A stretch of 64,000 nt of DNA from Acidaminococcus hominis (GCF_021044795.1 NZ_JAJNOP010000006.1), one strand, 5' to 3'. Counted from the stretch's first letter, positions 7,408-19,085 are shown. Made by a program: numbers and translations. Notes: generated by a model not told the origin, from the sequence alone.

Positions 7408-9234
7408 TTACTGCACCAGGTCCTGCTTCTCCGACAGGGTTCCCTGCAAGAAGGCGTACACCTTCTCCGCAGCGCTTTTGTTCATGCCCTCCACCGCAGC
7501 AAGATCCTCCAGGGAAGCCTGCTTCATGGCGTCCAGGGTGCCGAACCGTTTCCACAGGGCCTCCCGGCGTTTGGGGCCGATGCCTTCCAGGTGGTCTAGC
7601 ACGGAAACCAGGTTCCGTTTCCCCAGGCGCTTCCGGTGGTAGGTAATGGCAAACCGGTGGGCCTCATCCCGGATGTGCTGGATCAGGTGCAGGGACGGGG
7701 ACATCTTGTCCAAGAGGATGCTGGTATGCTCCCCTTCCTTAAAGATCTCTTCTTCCCGCTTGGCCAGGCCAATGACGGGCACGTCCGAAATCCCCAGGCC
7801 CCGGATTACTTCCAGGGCGGAGCTCAGCTGGCCCTTGCCCCCATCGATGATGATCAGGCTAGGTAGATCTTCCAGGTCCTTGTAGCGGCGGTACACCACT
7901 TCCTGCATGGATTTGAAGTCGTCGGGCTTGCCTTCTGTGGACCGGAGTTTGTACCGGCGGTAGTCCTTTTTGCTGGGGCTGCCATTGCGAAACACCACCA
8001 TGGAGGCCACGGTTTCCCGGCCCTGGTTGTGAGAAATATCGAAGCAGTCCATGCGCTCCAGGGGCTGGGACAGGCCCAGGGCCTTTTGCAGTTCTTCGGC
8101 GGCATCCAGGTCTGTCTTTAAGGACGCGTGGCCCCGGCGCAGCCGTTCTTCCAGGTTCTTTTTGGCGTTGTTTACGGCCATGAGCACCAGATCGTGCTTT
8201 AAGCCCCGCTGGGGCACCAACAGGTTCACGGTCTTTTCCGCCAGGGTGCTGAGATACTGGCCTAGCAGCACCCGGTCGCTGTCCGTCAGCTCCTGGCTCA
8301 CCAGGACTTCCTTAGGCGGCTGGTGCTGCTTGGTGTAGTACTGCTTCATAAAGTCCGACAGAATATCCCCTCCGGGCTCCCCCACTTCCTGGTCCAGGAA
8401 AAAGCTGTCCCGGCCCAAAATCTTGCCGCCCCGGACAAAGAACACCTGAACGCAGACCCCGGTTTCGTCGGAAGCCAGGCCAATCACGTCCCGGTCCCCG
8501 CCTTCGGTGGTGGCCTTCTGCTTTTCTTCCAGCCGTTCCAGGCTCTGGAGGGAATCCCGGTAGTGGGCGGCCTTTTCGTACTCCATAGCCTCGGAAGCCT
8601 GGAGCATTTTTTCCGTCAGGTCCTTTTTCAGTTCCCCCACCTTCCCGTCCATCAGCAGCAGTACCTGGTCCACCAGTTTCCGGTACTCCGTAAGGGGCAC
8701 CTTGCCGGTACAGGGCGCCAGGCAGCGATGGAGATGGTATTGGAGGCAGGGCCGCTTCACATTCATGTTCCGGCAATGGCGCAGGGGGAACATGGTGCGA
8801 ATCAGCTTCATGGTGTCCCGCAGGGCGCCGGCGTCCGCAAAAGGCCCGTAGTACTTGGCCCCGTCCTGGAGCACCCGCCGGGTCAGCACCATCCGGGGGT
8901 ACGCTTCCTCCACGGTAATTTTCAGGTAGGGATACGTCTTGTCGTCCTTCAGGTCAATATTGTACCGGGGCCGGTATTTCTTGATCAGGTTGCATTCCAG
9001 AATCAGGGCTTCCATTTCGCTGGCCGTAACAATGGTTTCAATAGAAGCCACGTGGGCATTGATGGCCCGGACCTTGGGAGAGCTCTGGGTGGACTTCCGG
9101 AAATAGCTGCGCACCCGGTTTTTCAGGATAACGGCCTTTCCTACGTAAATCACCTTGCCGGTACTGTCGTGCATAATGTAGACCCCTGGGGCCTCCGGCA
9201 AGACGGCCAGGGTATCGGCGATGGCCTGATTCAT
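7408..9234 (-). CDS. uvrC: Excinuclease ABC subunit C
   Basis: The nuclease of nucleotide excision repair, cutting on both sides of a lesion after UvrB loading. The 608 residues show the GIY-YIG nuclease domain (GVYIM and VIYVGKA at about 17-34), the UvrB-interacting UVR helix pair (about 200-235), the RNase H-like 5' nuclease domain, and C-terminal helix-hairpin-helix motifs (around 555-600). Its ATG overlaps the uvrA stop in an ATGA junction, so translation is coupled. Last gene of a uvrB-uvrA-uvrC operon. Confidence 0.98.
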   Translation of the reverse strand: MNQAIADTLAVLPEAPGVYIMHDSTGKVIYVGKAVILKNRVRSYFRKSTQSSPKVRAINAHVASIETIVTASEMEALILECNLIKKYRPRYNIDLKDDKTYPYLKITVEEAYPRMVLTRRVLQDGAKYYGPFADAGALRDTMKLIRTMFPLRHCRNMNVKRPCLQYHLHRCLAPCTGKVPLTEYRKLVDQVLLLMDGKVGELKKDLTEKMLQASEAMEYEKAAHYRDSLQSLERLEEKQKATTEGGDRDVIGLASDETGVCVQVFFVRGGKILGRDSFFLDQEVGEPGGDILSDFMKQYYTKQHQPPKEVLVSQELTDSDRVLLGQYLSTLAEKTVNLLVPQRGLKHDLVLMAVNNAKKNLEERLRRGHASLKTDLDAAEELQKALGLSQPLERMDCFDISHNQGRETVASMVVFRNGSPSKKDYRRYKLRSTEGKPDDFKSMQEVVYRRYKDLEDLPSLIIIDGGKGQLSSALEVIRGLGISDVPVIGLAKREEEIFKEGEHTSILLDKMSPSLHLIQHIRDEAHRFAITYHRKRLGKRNLVSVLDHLEGIGPKRREALWKRFGTLDAMKQASLEDLAAVEGMNKSAAEKVYAFLQGTLSEKQDLVQ

Positions 9235-12039
9235 ACTAAAACCTTCTTTACATACTGTCCGGTATAGGATTCCGGAATCTGGGCCAGTTCTTCAGGCGTG
9301 CCGGTGGCCACTACGGTGCCGCCCCGGTCGCCCCCTTCGGGACCCAGGTCGATGAGATAGTCCGCGGACTTGATCACGTCCAGGTTGTGCTCGATGACCA
9401 CCACGGTACTGCCCGCATCTACCAGGCGCTGGAGCACTTCCAGCAGCTTGTGCACGTCGGCCATGTGCAGGCCGGTGGTGGGTTCGTCCAAAATGTACAG
9501 GGTCTTGCCGGTGTTCACCTTGGCCAGTTCCGTGGCCAGTTTCACCCGCTGGGCTTCGCCCCCAGACAGGGTGGTAGCCGCCTGCCCCAGCCGGATGTAG
9601 CCCAGGCCCACGTCTTCCAGGACCTGGAGCTTGCGCAGGATCCGCTGCTGGTTGCTGAAGTACTGGCAGGCCTCGGTAACGGTCATGTTCAGCACGTCGG
9701 CGATGTTCTTTCCTTTATAGTGGACTTCCAGGGTTTCCCGGTTGTAGCGGGTGCCGTGGCAGACCTCGCAGGGCACGTACACGTCCGGCAGGAAGTTCAT
9801 TTCGATTTTCAGCAACCCGTCCCCGTGGCAGGCCTCGCAACGGCCGCCCTTGACGTTGAAGCTGAAGCGGCCGGGTTTGTAGCCCCGGAGCTTGGCATCG
9901 TTGGTGGTGCTGAACAGGGTCCGAATCAGGTCAAAGGTCCCGGTATAGGTAGCCGGATTGGACCGGGGCGTCCGGCCAATGGGGCTCTGGTCGATGTTGA
10001 TGACCTTGTCGATGTTCTTGAGCCCCAGAATCTTGTCGTGGGCCAGGGGACGCTCCCGGGCGCCCATGAGCTCCTTGGCCAGGGCCTTGTAGAGAATGTC
10101 GTTTACCAGGGTGGACTTGCCGCTGCCGCTGACCCCGGTGACCACCGTCAGGGTGCCCAGGGGAATGGACACGTCGATGTTCTTCAAGTTGTTGGCCCGG
10201 GCCCCCTTGATGGTAATCTTTTTTCCCGTTCCTTTGCGGCGCACTTTGGGCACTTCAATCTTCTTCCGGCCGCTGAGGTACTGGCCGGTAACGGAATCGG
10301 GCACCTGGCAGATTTCTTCCGCCGTGCCCTGGGCCACGACGTAGCCCCCGTTTTCCCCGGCGCCGGGCCCGATGTCGATAATCTGGTCGGCGGCGTACAT
10401 GGTATCCTCATCGTGTTCCACCACAATCAGGGTATTGCCCATATCCCGCAGGTTCTTCAGGGTTGCCAGGAGCTTGTCGTTGTCCCGTTGGTGCAGGCCG
10501 ATGCTGGGCTCGTCCAAAATGTACAGCACTCCCACCAGTCCCGAGCCAATCTGGGTGGCCAAACGGATGCGCTGGGCTTCGCCGCCGGACAGGGTGGCCG
10601 CAGCCCGGGACAGGGTCAGGTAGTCCAGGCCCACATTGTTCAGGAAGGACAGCCGGGCCCGGATTTCTTTGAGAATCTGGGCGGCAATAAAAGCGTCCCG
10701 GTCGGACAGCTTCAGGGTATTGAAAAACTCCAGGCTTTCCCGGACGGGCATCTCGCACACCTGCTGGATGTTCTTATCCCCTACGGTAATGCCCAGGACT
10801 TCCGGCCGCAGCCGGGCCCCGTGACAGGTGGAGCATTCAATGGCGGTCATAAAGGACTCGTAGTCCAGCCGCTGGCTTTCGCTCATGGCTTCTTTCAGCC
10901 GGCGCTTCAAAAGGGGAATAATCCCTTCAAAGGGCGTATTGTGCTCGTGGGTTTCGCCCATGAGGTTTTCATATTCAAAAGTAAAGGTTTCGTCAGGAAT
11001 CCCTTCCAAAAGCTCCTTTTGGAACCCTTTAGGCAGGTCCTTCCAACAATTGGCCAGGGAATAGCCCCGGCTTTTCAGCACGGAAGCCAGCTGGCACAGG
11101 AAATAGGATTTGACGTTGGAGCTGACAGCAGCAATGGCCCCCTGGTCAAAGGGTTTGGTCTTGTCCGGAATCACCAGGTCCAGGTCAAATTCCATATGCT
11201 GGCCCAGGCCCATGCAGTCCGGGCAGGCCCCGTAGGGGGCGTTGAAGGAAAACAACCGGGGCTCGATTTCCGGCAGGCTGATGCCGCAGTCGGCACAGGC
11301 AAACTTTTCGCTGTACACCTGGCTGGTACCGTCCATCAGGTCAATGGCCACGGTGCCCTCCCCCAGTTTCAGAGCCGTTTCCAGGGAGTCGGTAAGCCGG
11401 CTGCCCAGTCCCGGACGGGCCACCAGCCGGTCCACCACCACGGAGATATAATGTTTCTTTTTCTTGTCCAGGACAATGTCTTCGTCCAGGGTCCGGATTT
11501 CCCCGTCCACCTTGACCCGGACATAGCCCGCCCGGCGGACGGATTCCAGGACGTTTTTGTGCTCGCCCTTACGGCCCCAGATGACCGGAGCCATAATCAT
11601 GAACTTGGTGCCTTCCGGCAGTTCCAGTACCTTGTCCGCAATCTGCTGGGGGGATTGGCGCTCAATGACCTTACCGCAGTTGGGGCAATGGGGAATCCCA
11701 ATCCGGGCAAACAGCAGCCGCAGGTAGTCGTAGATTTCCGTCACCGTACCCACCGTGGACCGGGGATTCCGGCTGGTGGTCTTCTGGTCAATGGAAATGG
11801 CGGGACTCAGGCCGCCAATATAGTCCACATCGGGTTTGTCCATCTGGCCCAGGAACTGCCGGGCATAGGCGGACAAGGACTCCACGTAGCGGCGCTGGCC
11901 TTCGGCATAAATGGTATCAAAGGCCAGGGAGGACTTGCCGCTGCCGGACAGGCCGGTGATGACCACCAGCTTGTTTCGGGGAATTTTTAAGGAAATGTTT
12001 TTCAGGTTGTGCTGCCGGGCACCCTGGATCACAATATAA

Positions 12040-12050
<11 letters not shown>
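9231..12050 (-). CDS. uvrA: Excinuclease ABC subunit A
   Basis: The damage-sensing ABC ATPase of nucleotide excision repair; a dimer scans DNA and hands lesions to UvrB. The 939 residues contain two ABC modules: Walker A GLSGSGKS at 33-40 and a second GVSGSGKS in the C-terminal half, two LSGGEAQR signatures, and zinc-binding CxxC pairs including CEACHGDG/CEVCHGTR. Length is normal for UvrA. Its start overlaps the end of uvrB by 11 bases and its stop overlaps uvrC. A second, shorter UvrA paralog lies at 26389-28878. Confidence 0.98.
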
Positions 12051-14037
<1,987 letters not shown>

Positions 14038-14148
14038 AATGATTCTCCTTATATATTGCAATACTTTATTATATCACAAACCTCCAAAGTCTTTATTTCC
14101 TGGTTCAGGATAGTGTATAATAACTGGTATGCAAAAAAGGAGGACTCC

Positions 14149-15705
14149 ATGAAACGTTTTTTCCAAATTCTCTTGGGAAGCGGACTCCTGGCCCTGACCC
14201 TGCTTCACCGTCAGGCAGCAGCCTCTCCCAAAATCTTGTATATTCCCCTGGACAACCGTCCGGTGTGTTTGGAATATACCGTTGACACGGCCAAAGCGGC
14301 CGGTTATCCTGTAACGACTCCTCCTGTAAAATACCTGTCCGATCAGTCCAGTCAAGGGGACAACGAAAAACTTTGGACCTGGCTAGAACAAGAAGCACCC
14401 CATGCAGAAGCCGCGGTCATTGCCACGGACAGCCTGAACTACGGCGGTCTGGTGGCATCCCGCACCCATGACCATCTGGAGAAGTACCTGAAGAACAAGG
14501 TAACCCGGCTGGAACGGCTGAAAAAGGACAACCCTGGGCTGAAGATTTATGCCTTCAGCACCATTATGCGCACGCCCCAGCAGAGCATCGGCAAGGTGGA
14601 GCCGGATTACTACCAGCATTTTGGGCCCACCATTTTCCGACTGTCCCAGCTCCAGGACAAGGCCGACCTGGAAGGCCTGTCCGGCAAGGAAATCGCCGAA
14701 CAGCAGACCCTTTTGGCCCAGATTCCCAACAGCATCTGGCAGGACTGGAATACCCGCCGGCTGATGAACTTCCAGACCAACAAGCGGTTAATCCGCCTGG
14801 ACCAGAACGGCGTCTTCCACTACTTTGCCCTGGGCAAGGACGATGACTCCCCCCTGTCGGCAACCCATATGGAAGCCCGGCACCTGGCCTACGTGGGCAG
14901 CGGCATGAGCGACAAACAGTTCCAGATTCTTCCCGGGGTGGACCAATTGGGACTGCTCCTGGTCACCCGAGCCATCAATGAAGCCCGGGGGGACAAGCCC
15001 TGGGTCTACCCGGTCTTTGCCCCCGGAGTGGGCGGCGCCACCGTGCCCCAATACTCCGACGAAAGCGCAGCCCAGTCCGTCCACAACCAGATTATTGCTG
15101 CCGGCGGCCGGGAAACGGTCCACGAGAAAAAGGCCGACCTGGTGCTGGCAGTAAACACCCCCGACGACGGCGTCTGCCGGGATTCCACCAGCGATGACAA
15201 CGCCCCCTACAGCAACCAGGCCAACAAGACCTTTGCCAAGGAAATTGCCCAGCTGGAAAAGCGCAAACCCGTTTCCGTAGCAGACATTTCCTACAGCAAC
15301 GGCGCAGACAACGGCTTTATGCTGGCCCTCACCAACCAGAAGGCGCTGCTGGACCTGACCGCCTACAACGGCTGGAACACGGCGGACAACGCCGTAGGCT
15401 ACGCCATCAGCCAGGGCATGCTGGGCAGCCTGATGAAGCCGGAACAGCGGCTGCGGCTGCTGAAGACCCGGCTGCTGGACGACTGGATCTACCAGGCCAA
15501 CATCCGCTACCGGATTTCCCTGGGCATTGACCAGCACGATTTCAAGCTCAAGTACGACTTGGGCAAGTATTACAACCGGATTCTTTCCGACACCAACCGC
15601 CTGTTCCTGCAATACGTGGACGATGAGCCCACCCTGCGGGGCACCCGCTACACCGTTGAATTTCCCTGGAACCGTATGTTTGAAGTGGATATCCGGGTCA
15701 AGTAA
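14149..15705 (+). CDS. DUF4127 family secreted protein
   Basis: A 518-residue protein with an N-terminal signal peptide (hydrophobic 5-20, likely cleaved after AAA near 24) followed by a DUF4127 domain starting at KILYIPLDNRPVC. Family members are found in Firmicutes and have no established biochemical function; some resemble glycan-processing proteins by context. The start is fixed by AAAAGGAGG seven bases upstream of the ATG. yajQ follows after 16 bases and is probably co-transcribed. The reading frame continues open far upstream opposite uvrB, but that extension lacks a ribosome binding site and is spurious. I cannot give a substrate. Confidence 0.85.
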   Translation: MKRFFQILLGSGLLALTLLHRQAAASPKILYIPLDNRPVCLEYTVDTAKAAGYPVTTPPVKYLSDQSSQGDNEKLWTWLEQEAPHAEAAVIATDSLNYGGLVASRTHDHLEKYLKNKVTRLERLKKDNPGLKIYAFSTIMRTPQQSIGKVEPDYYQHFGPTIFRLSQLQDKADLEGLSGKEIAEQQTLLAQIPNSIWQDWNTRRLMNFQTNKRLIRLDQNGVFHYFALGKDDDSPLSATHMEARHLAYVGSGMSDKQFQILPGVDQLGLLLVTRAINEARGDKPWVYPVFAPGVGGATVPQYSDESAAQSVHNQIIAAGGRETVHEKKADLVLAVNTPDDGVCRDSTSDDNAPYSNQANKTFAKEIAQLEKRKPVSVADISYSNGADNGFMLALTNQKALLDLTAYNGWNTADNAVGYAISQGMLGSLMKPEQRLRLLKTRLLDDWIYQANIRYRISLGIDQHDFKLKYDLGKYYNRILSDTNRLFLQYVDDEPTLRGTRYTVEFPWNRMFEVDIRVK

Positions 15706-15721
15706 AAAGGAGGACCATCTC

Positions 15722-16213
15722 ATGGCCAAAAACAGCTCTTTCGACATTGTTTCCCAACTGGATATGCAGGAATTGGACAATGCCCTGAACCAAACCCGCA
15801 AGGAAATCTCCCAGCGCTACGACTTTCGGGGTTCCGAAGCCAGCATTGAACTCTCTGACGGCGACCTGAAACTGGCTGCCGAAGACGAGTACAAACTGGG
15901 CGCCATCCTGGACATTCTGCGCCAGCGTATGGCCAAACGGGACCTGTCCCTGCGTGCCCTGGAGCCGGGCAAAATTGAACCCGCCGCCAAAGGCACCGTG
16001 CGCCAAACCATCAAACTGAAGCAAGGCATCGACAAGGAAACGGCCAAGAAAATCATTGCGGCCATCAAAGCTTCCAAGATTAAAGTCACCACCCAGCAGC
16101 AGGACGAACAGGTCCGGGTTTCCGGTCCCAAAAAGGACGACCTGCAAGCCGTCATCCAATTGGTCAAGAGCCAGGATTTCGGCATCGACGTACAGTTCAT
16201 CAATATGCGCTAA
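15722..16213 (+). CDS. yajQ: YajQ family nucleotide-binding protein
   Basis: A 163-residue YajQ/UPF0234 protein of tandem ferredoxin-like domains, beginning with the family signature SSFDIVSQ and ending FGIDVQFINMR. Homologs bind c-di-GMP and tRNA/GTP in proteobacteria; the function in Firmicutes is unclear. AAAAGGAGG precedes the ATG. It follows the DUF4127 gene closely and is followed by a strong terminator, so these two genes form a short operon. Confidence 0.95.
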   Translation: MAKNSSFDIVSQLDMQELDNALNQTRKEISQRYDFRGSEASIELSDGDLKLAAEDEYKLGAILDILRQRMAKRDLSLRALEPGKIEPAAKGTVRQTIKLKQGIDKETAKKIIAAIKASKIKVTTQQQDEQVRVSGPKKDDLQAVIQLVKSQDFGIDVQFINMR

Positions 16214-16225
16214 GCTGCACAGCAA

Positions 16226-16268
16226 ACAGCCTCTGCCCCAGAAAACTCTGGGACAGAGGCTGTTTTTA
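16226..16268 (+). terminator. Terminator after yajQ
   Basis: Long stem ACAGCCTCTG-CCCAGA / TCTGGG-CAGAGGCTGT followed by a T run, 13 bases after the yajQ stop. Confidence 0.92.
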
Positions 16269-16307
16269 TTTACCTTATAAAAAGAGGTGTGAAATAATGA
16301 AACTTCC

Positions 16308-16958
16308 CTACCGAATCCGTTTCCGCCGCTCAATGGGGTGCATCAGCTGCCATTTGTAGTTCATGGCCAGCAGCCGGAGCAGGATAATGCTCACCGCATC
16401 TACCCAGGGAGCCAGCTCGGTATAGCCCAAGTGCCACACCAGGCACTGGAGCAGGCTGCCGGCAATGGAGGCCGTGGCGTACACATCAGCCACCAGCACC
16501 ACCGGCACCCGCTGGGCCATCAGGTCCCGGAGCACCCCGCCCCCTACGGCGGTAACCAGTCCCAAAAGCACTGGATACACATAGGAATGGGGTTCCCCCT
16601 GGGCCAGACCCATCATGGTTCCCGTTACCGTAAAGGAAGCCAGGCCCACGGTATCCGCCAGGGCGTAAAAGAAATTCAGTACCCGTTTCCGCCGGCCCCG
16701 GATCCGGAACCAAGAGAAATAGTAGGAAGCCGCCAGGGCAATGGCAATGGACAGAAACAGATTGGCCGGGCTGATCAGGGTCAGCGGCGGGGTCTGCCCT
16801 GCCAGCACATCCCGAATCATACCACCGCCCACTGCGGTCAGTACCGCCAGCACCACAATACCAAATACATCCATATCCTTAACCAGGCCCACAATGGCGC
16901 CGGATAGGGCAAAAGAAATGGTTCCTGCCAGTTCAAAGGCATTCCAGATGAGTCCCAT
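16308..16958 (-). CDS. TRIC-type cation channel / YicG family membrane protein
   Basis: A 216-residue integral membrane protein with about seven hydrophobic segments arranged as two repeats of the UPF0126 domain; each repeat contains the signature seen here as GGGMIRDVL (about 45-53) and GGGVLRDLM. Bacterial members fold like eukaryotic TRIC channels, and E. coli YicG has been linked to glycine transport. Which solute moves here is not evident. It is transcribed opposite to its neighbours and stands alone. Confidence 0.9.
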   Translation of the reverse strand: MGLIWNAFELAGTISFALSGAIVGLVKDMDVFGIVVLAVLTAVGGGMIRDVLAGQTPPLTLISPANLFLSIAIALAASYYFSWFRIRGRRKRVLNFFYALADTVGLASFTVTGTMMGLAQGEPHSYVYPVLLGLVTAVGGGVLRDLMAQRVPVVLVADVYATASIAGSLLQCLVWHLGYTELAPWVDAVSIILLRLLAMNYKWQLMHPIERRKRIR

Positions 16959-17082
16959 AGACGTCCTCCTTCAGCGGACATTTTTGTCTTCTCTACTATA
17001 CCATAAAAATCTCGCTGCGTCAGAAAATTCCTGCAAAAAAGCTCCCGTCCCGTTATGGGACGCATTTCGTCCCTATGGGCTG

Positions 17083-17110
17083 TTGAAAATTTTATGTACC
17101 GTGCTATAAT
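17083..17110 (+). promoter_or_regulatory. Promoter upstream of cfa leader
   Basis: TTGAAA (17083-17088) and TATAAT (17105-17110) with a 16-base spacer. Transcription should start near 17117, about 225 bases before the likely cfa start. Confidence 0.75.
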
Positions 17111-17116
17111 ATTTCT

Positions 17117-17277
17117 TAGAAATCCTTTTACACCTGCAGCACTTCCTCACTTGGGTTGTTCTGCCGGTTTTCTTTTACAAACCCCCAGAAGCCCAAATTC
17201 TAACTCTAAAATTTCCCATACTGCATCTTGTTCGTGCTCCGGAATGCTGCCCATTTCTCTTGAGGAATGGGCTTTTT
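17117..17277 (+). ncRNA. Candidate structured leader RNA ending in a terminator, upstream of cfa
   Basis: The transcript from the promoter at 17083-17110 can fold into an outer helix GCAGCA-TTCC (17136-17146) with GGAATGCTGC (17241-17250) and an inner helix TTGGG..TTCTG (17151-17163) with CAGAA..CCCAA (17186-17196). It then meets a terminator hairpin (GCCCATT / AATGGGC, 17249-17272) with a T run at 17273-17277. The last two bases of the outer helix belong to the terminator stem, so the two compete slightly. This is either a cis-acting attenuator or riboswitch-like leader for cfa, or an independent small RNA of about 160 nt (a 6S-like shape is conceivable). I recognise no known family. Confidence 0.5.
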
Positions 17278-17341
17278 GCTTTGCGGAATCTGCTGGCTGG
17301 AAGTGGCCTGCCGGACGCAAAAGGACTTCAAATCTATAGAA

Positions 17342-18529
17342 ATGAAGGCGATTGCTGTGAACATGCATTTGATGGATGATTTTATGGCCTATTATCTCCA
17401 GCGCTTTGACAAATACTGTTTCGAGCTGGACCTGAAGGGCAAGACCTACACCATCGGCACCGACAAGCCCCTGTTCCGGATCATCATCCACAAAGATGTA
17501 CCCAAAAAGGAACTAGTGACTTCCACCACCATGGCCCTGGGCGAAGCCTATATGCGGGGGGATATTGAAGTGGACGGGGATCTGTTCACCGTGCTGAAAT
17601 GCCTCCTGGAGCAGATGGACCGGTTCTCCCTGGACCGGAAAGCAGTGAACCACCTGCTCTACCCTTCCGAAGACAAATCCACCCAGCGGGAAGAAGTCTG
17701 CTCCCATTATGACCTGGGCAATGAGTTCTACGAACAGTGGCTGGATCCTACCCTGAGCTATTCCTGTGCCTATTTCAAGAACCCGGACGACACCCTGGAA
17801 CAGGCCCAGAAAAACAAGGTCCACTACATCCTGGAAAAACTGCATCTGGAAAAGGGCATGAGCCTGCTGGATATTGGCTGCGGCTGGGGCTATCTGCTTT
17901 TGGAAGCAGCCAAGCTCTACGGGGTCAGAGGCTATGGTTGCACCCTGAGCAAGGAACAGTGGGCCATGGGGCAAAAACGGATCAAGGAATTGGGCCTGGA
18001 AGGCCAGGTACGCATTGAGCTTCTGGATTACCGGGATCTGCCGAAAAAGGGCCTTACCTTCGACCGGGTGGTCAGCGTAGGCATGCTGGAGCACGTAGGC
18101 CGCTCCCACTACGAACAGTACATGACCGTGGTGGACCAGGTGCTGAAGGAAGGCGGCCTGTTCCTGCTGCACTTTATCAACGGCCGGGACCAGGTCAACA
18201 GCAACCCCTGGATGCGGAAATACATTTTCCCGGGCGGCACCCTGCCCACCATCTATGAAATCATCGAACTGGGGGACAAAGGCCCTTTCCAGCTGCTGGA
18301 CGCCGAAAGCCTGCGGCGTCACTACGCCAAGACCCTGCAATGCTGGAATGCCAACTTCCAGAAGGTAAAAGCCAAGATTGCTGCCCACCGGGGCGAAGAC
18401 TTCGTCCGGATGTGGGAACTGTATCTGTGCGGCTGCGCTGCGGCCTTCTACATTGGCTACATCGACGTACATCAACTGCTGTTCACCAAGGGCACCAACA
18501 ACGACCTGCCCATGACCCGGTGGTATTAA
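17342..18529 (+). CDS. cfa: Cyclopropane-fatty-acyl-phospholipid synthase
   Basis: An S-adenosylmethionine-dependent enzyme that converts unsaturated acyl chains of membrane phospholipids to cyclopropane rings, stabilising membranes against acid and other stress. The SAM-binding motif LDIGCGWG is at about 176-183, preceded by the SHYDLGNEFY block (121-130) and followed by the VGMLEHVG active-site region. Length of about 395 residues is normal. The start is uncertain: ATGs at 17342, 17363 and 17372 are all possible and none has an ideal ribosome binding site. It lies behind a structured leader and is closed by a strong terminator. Confidence 0.93.
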   Translation: MKAIAVNMHLMDDFMAYYLQRFDKYCFELDLKGKTYTIGTDKPLFRIIIHKDVPKKELVTSTTMALGEAYMRGDIEVDGDLFTVLKCLLEQMDRFSLDRKAVNHLLYPSEDKSTQREEVCSHYDLGNEFYEQWLDPTLSYSCAYFKNPDDTLEQAQKNKVHYILEKLHLEKGMSLLDIGCGWGYLLLEAAKLYGVRGYGCTLSKEQWAMGQKRIKELGLEGQVRIELLDYRDLPKKGLTFDRVVSVGMLEHVGRSHYEQYMTVVDQVLKEGGLFLLHFINGRDQVNSNPWMRKYIFPGGTLPTIYEIIELGDKGPFQLLDAESLRRHYAKTLQCWNANFQKVKAKIAAHRGEDFVRMWELYLCGCAAAFYIGYIDVHQLLFTKGTNNDLPMTRWY

Positions 18530-18560
18530 AAACGATTTTGCGCACTGCAAAACGAACAAT

Positions 18561-18605
18561 AAAAATGGCTTGCGAACTCAACCTAGTTCGCAAGCCATTT
18601 TTTTG
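18561..18605 (+). terminator. Terminator after cfa
   Basis: A 17-bp stem AAATGGCTTGCGAACT / AGTTCGCAAGCCATTT with T run after and A run before, so it may act in both directions. Its inner core CTTGCGAAC / GTTCGCAAG recurs in the hairpin at 45893-45942. Confidence 0.92.
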
Positions 18606-18639
18606 TTCGTTATAGACATATCTTAATGTATCCTAATAA

Positions 18640-19085
18640 ACTTCCTCAGTCAGTCCTGCGGACTGACGGCCCCTTAGTGGTTCGCAGCACTCCAATCAGC
18701 CGCGCCCCGCGGGCTTGCTTCTTGGGCTGCTATCACATGGCTCACATTAGCCAAGAGCATTTTGATAAACTGACATGCTCTTGGATGTGAGCGCAACGCT
18801 TTGCCGGGCTAGTCTTAGACCCATACTGGTCGTGTGCTAAACAAGTTTTGAGAAGAAATCACAGTATGTAAATACTAGACACTACCCTTCGCTGTCACTT
18901 GACCAGTAGAGGTCTGGAACGCTTCCTGCAAGCATTGCGGCCGCATCCAAACAGCCCAACAAATTCTGTAAGAGGCTGTTTGGTTAATAAGGCCCATGCG
19001 ATAGCCGTCCAGGAAGTGAGCCCTGTGGGCGAAACTGACTGGAGTACGGCGAACCGCTCGGGAAGTGTCGCCGCAGGCGACGATG
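18640..19085 (+). other. Gene-free structured region, candidate non-coding RNA with pseudoknot core
   Basis: No plausible protein gene lies in this 450-base stretch, but it is dense in strong inverted repeats. These include GTCAGTCC/GGACTGAC (18648-18667), a two-part hairpin GCTCACAT + CCAAGAGCAT / ATGCTCTTGG + ATGTGAGC (18740-18791), CCAAACAGCC/GGCTGTTTGG (18947-18983), GCCGT-CCAG / CTGG-ACGGC (about 19003-19050) and TCGCC/GGCGA (about 19068-19080). The ordered blocks CCCCTTAGTGGTTCG (18670-18684), GGGCTAGT (18806-18813) and GTTTTGAGAAG (18845-18855) followed by AATCAC (18857-18862) recur at 45727-45805. GCCC pairs with GGGC and GTGGTT with AATCAC in crossing order, a pseudoknot. The TGAGAAG block resembles the 3' part of TnpB/Cas12f guide RNAs, but no tnpB is present. 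Confidence 0.5.

Noticed and set aside
9387..11990. An 867-codon open frame on the plus strand opposite uvrA
   Set aside because: uvrA is complete and conserved on the minus strand; the antisense frame has no recognisable domain and is a product of GC-biased codon use.
18640..19085. RNase P RNA, tmRNA or group II intron
   Set aside because: I looked on both strands for the GAGGAAAGTCC core of RNase P RNA, a tRNA-like CCA end, and the conserved domain V of group II introns, and found none.
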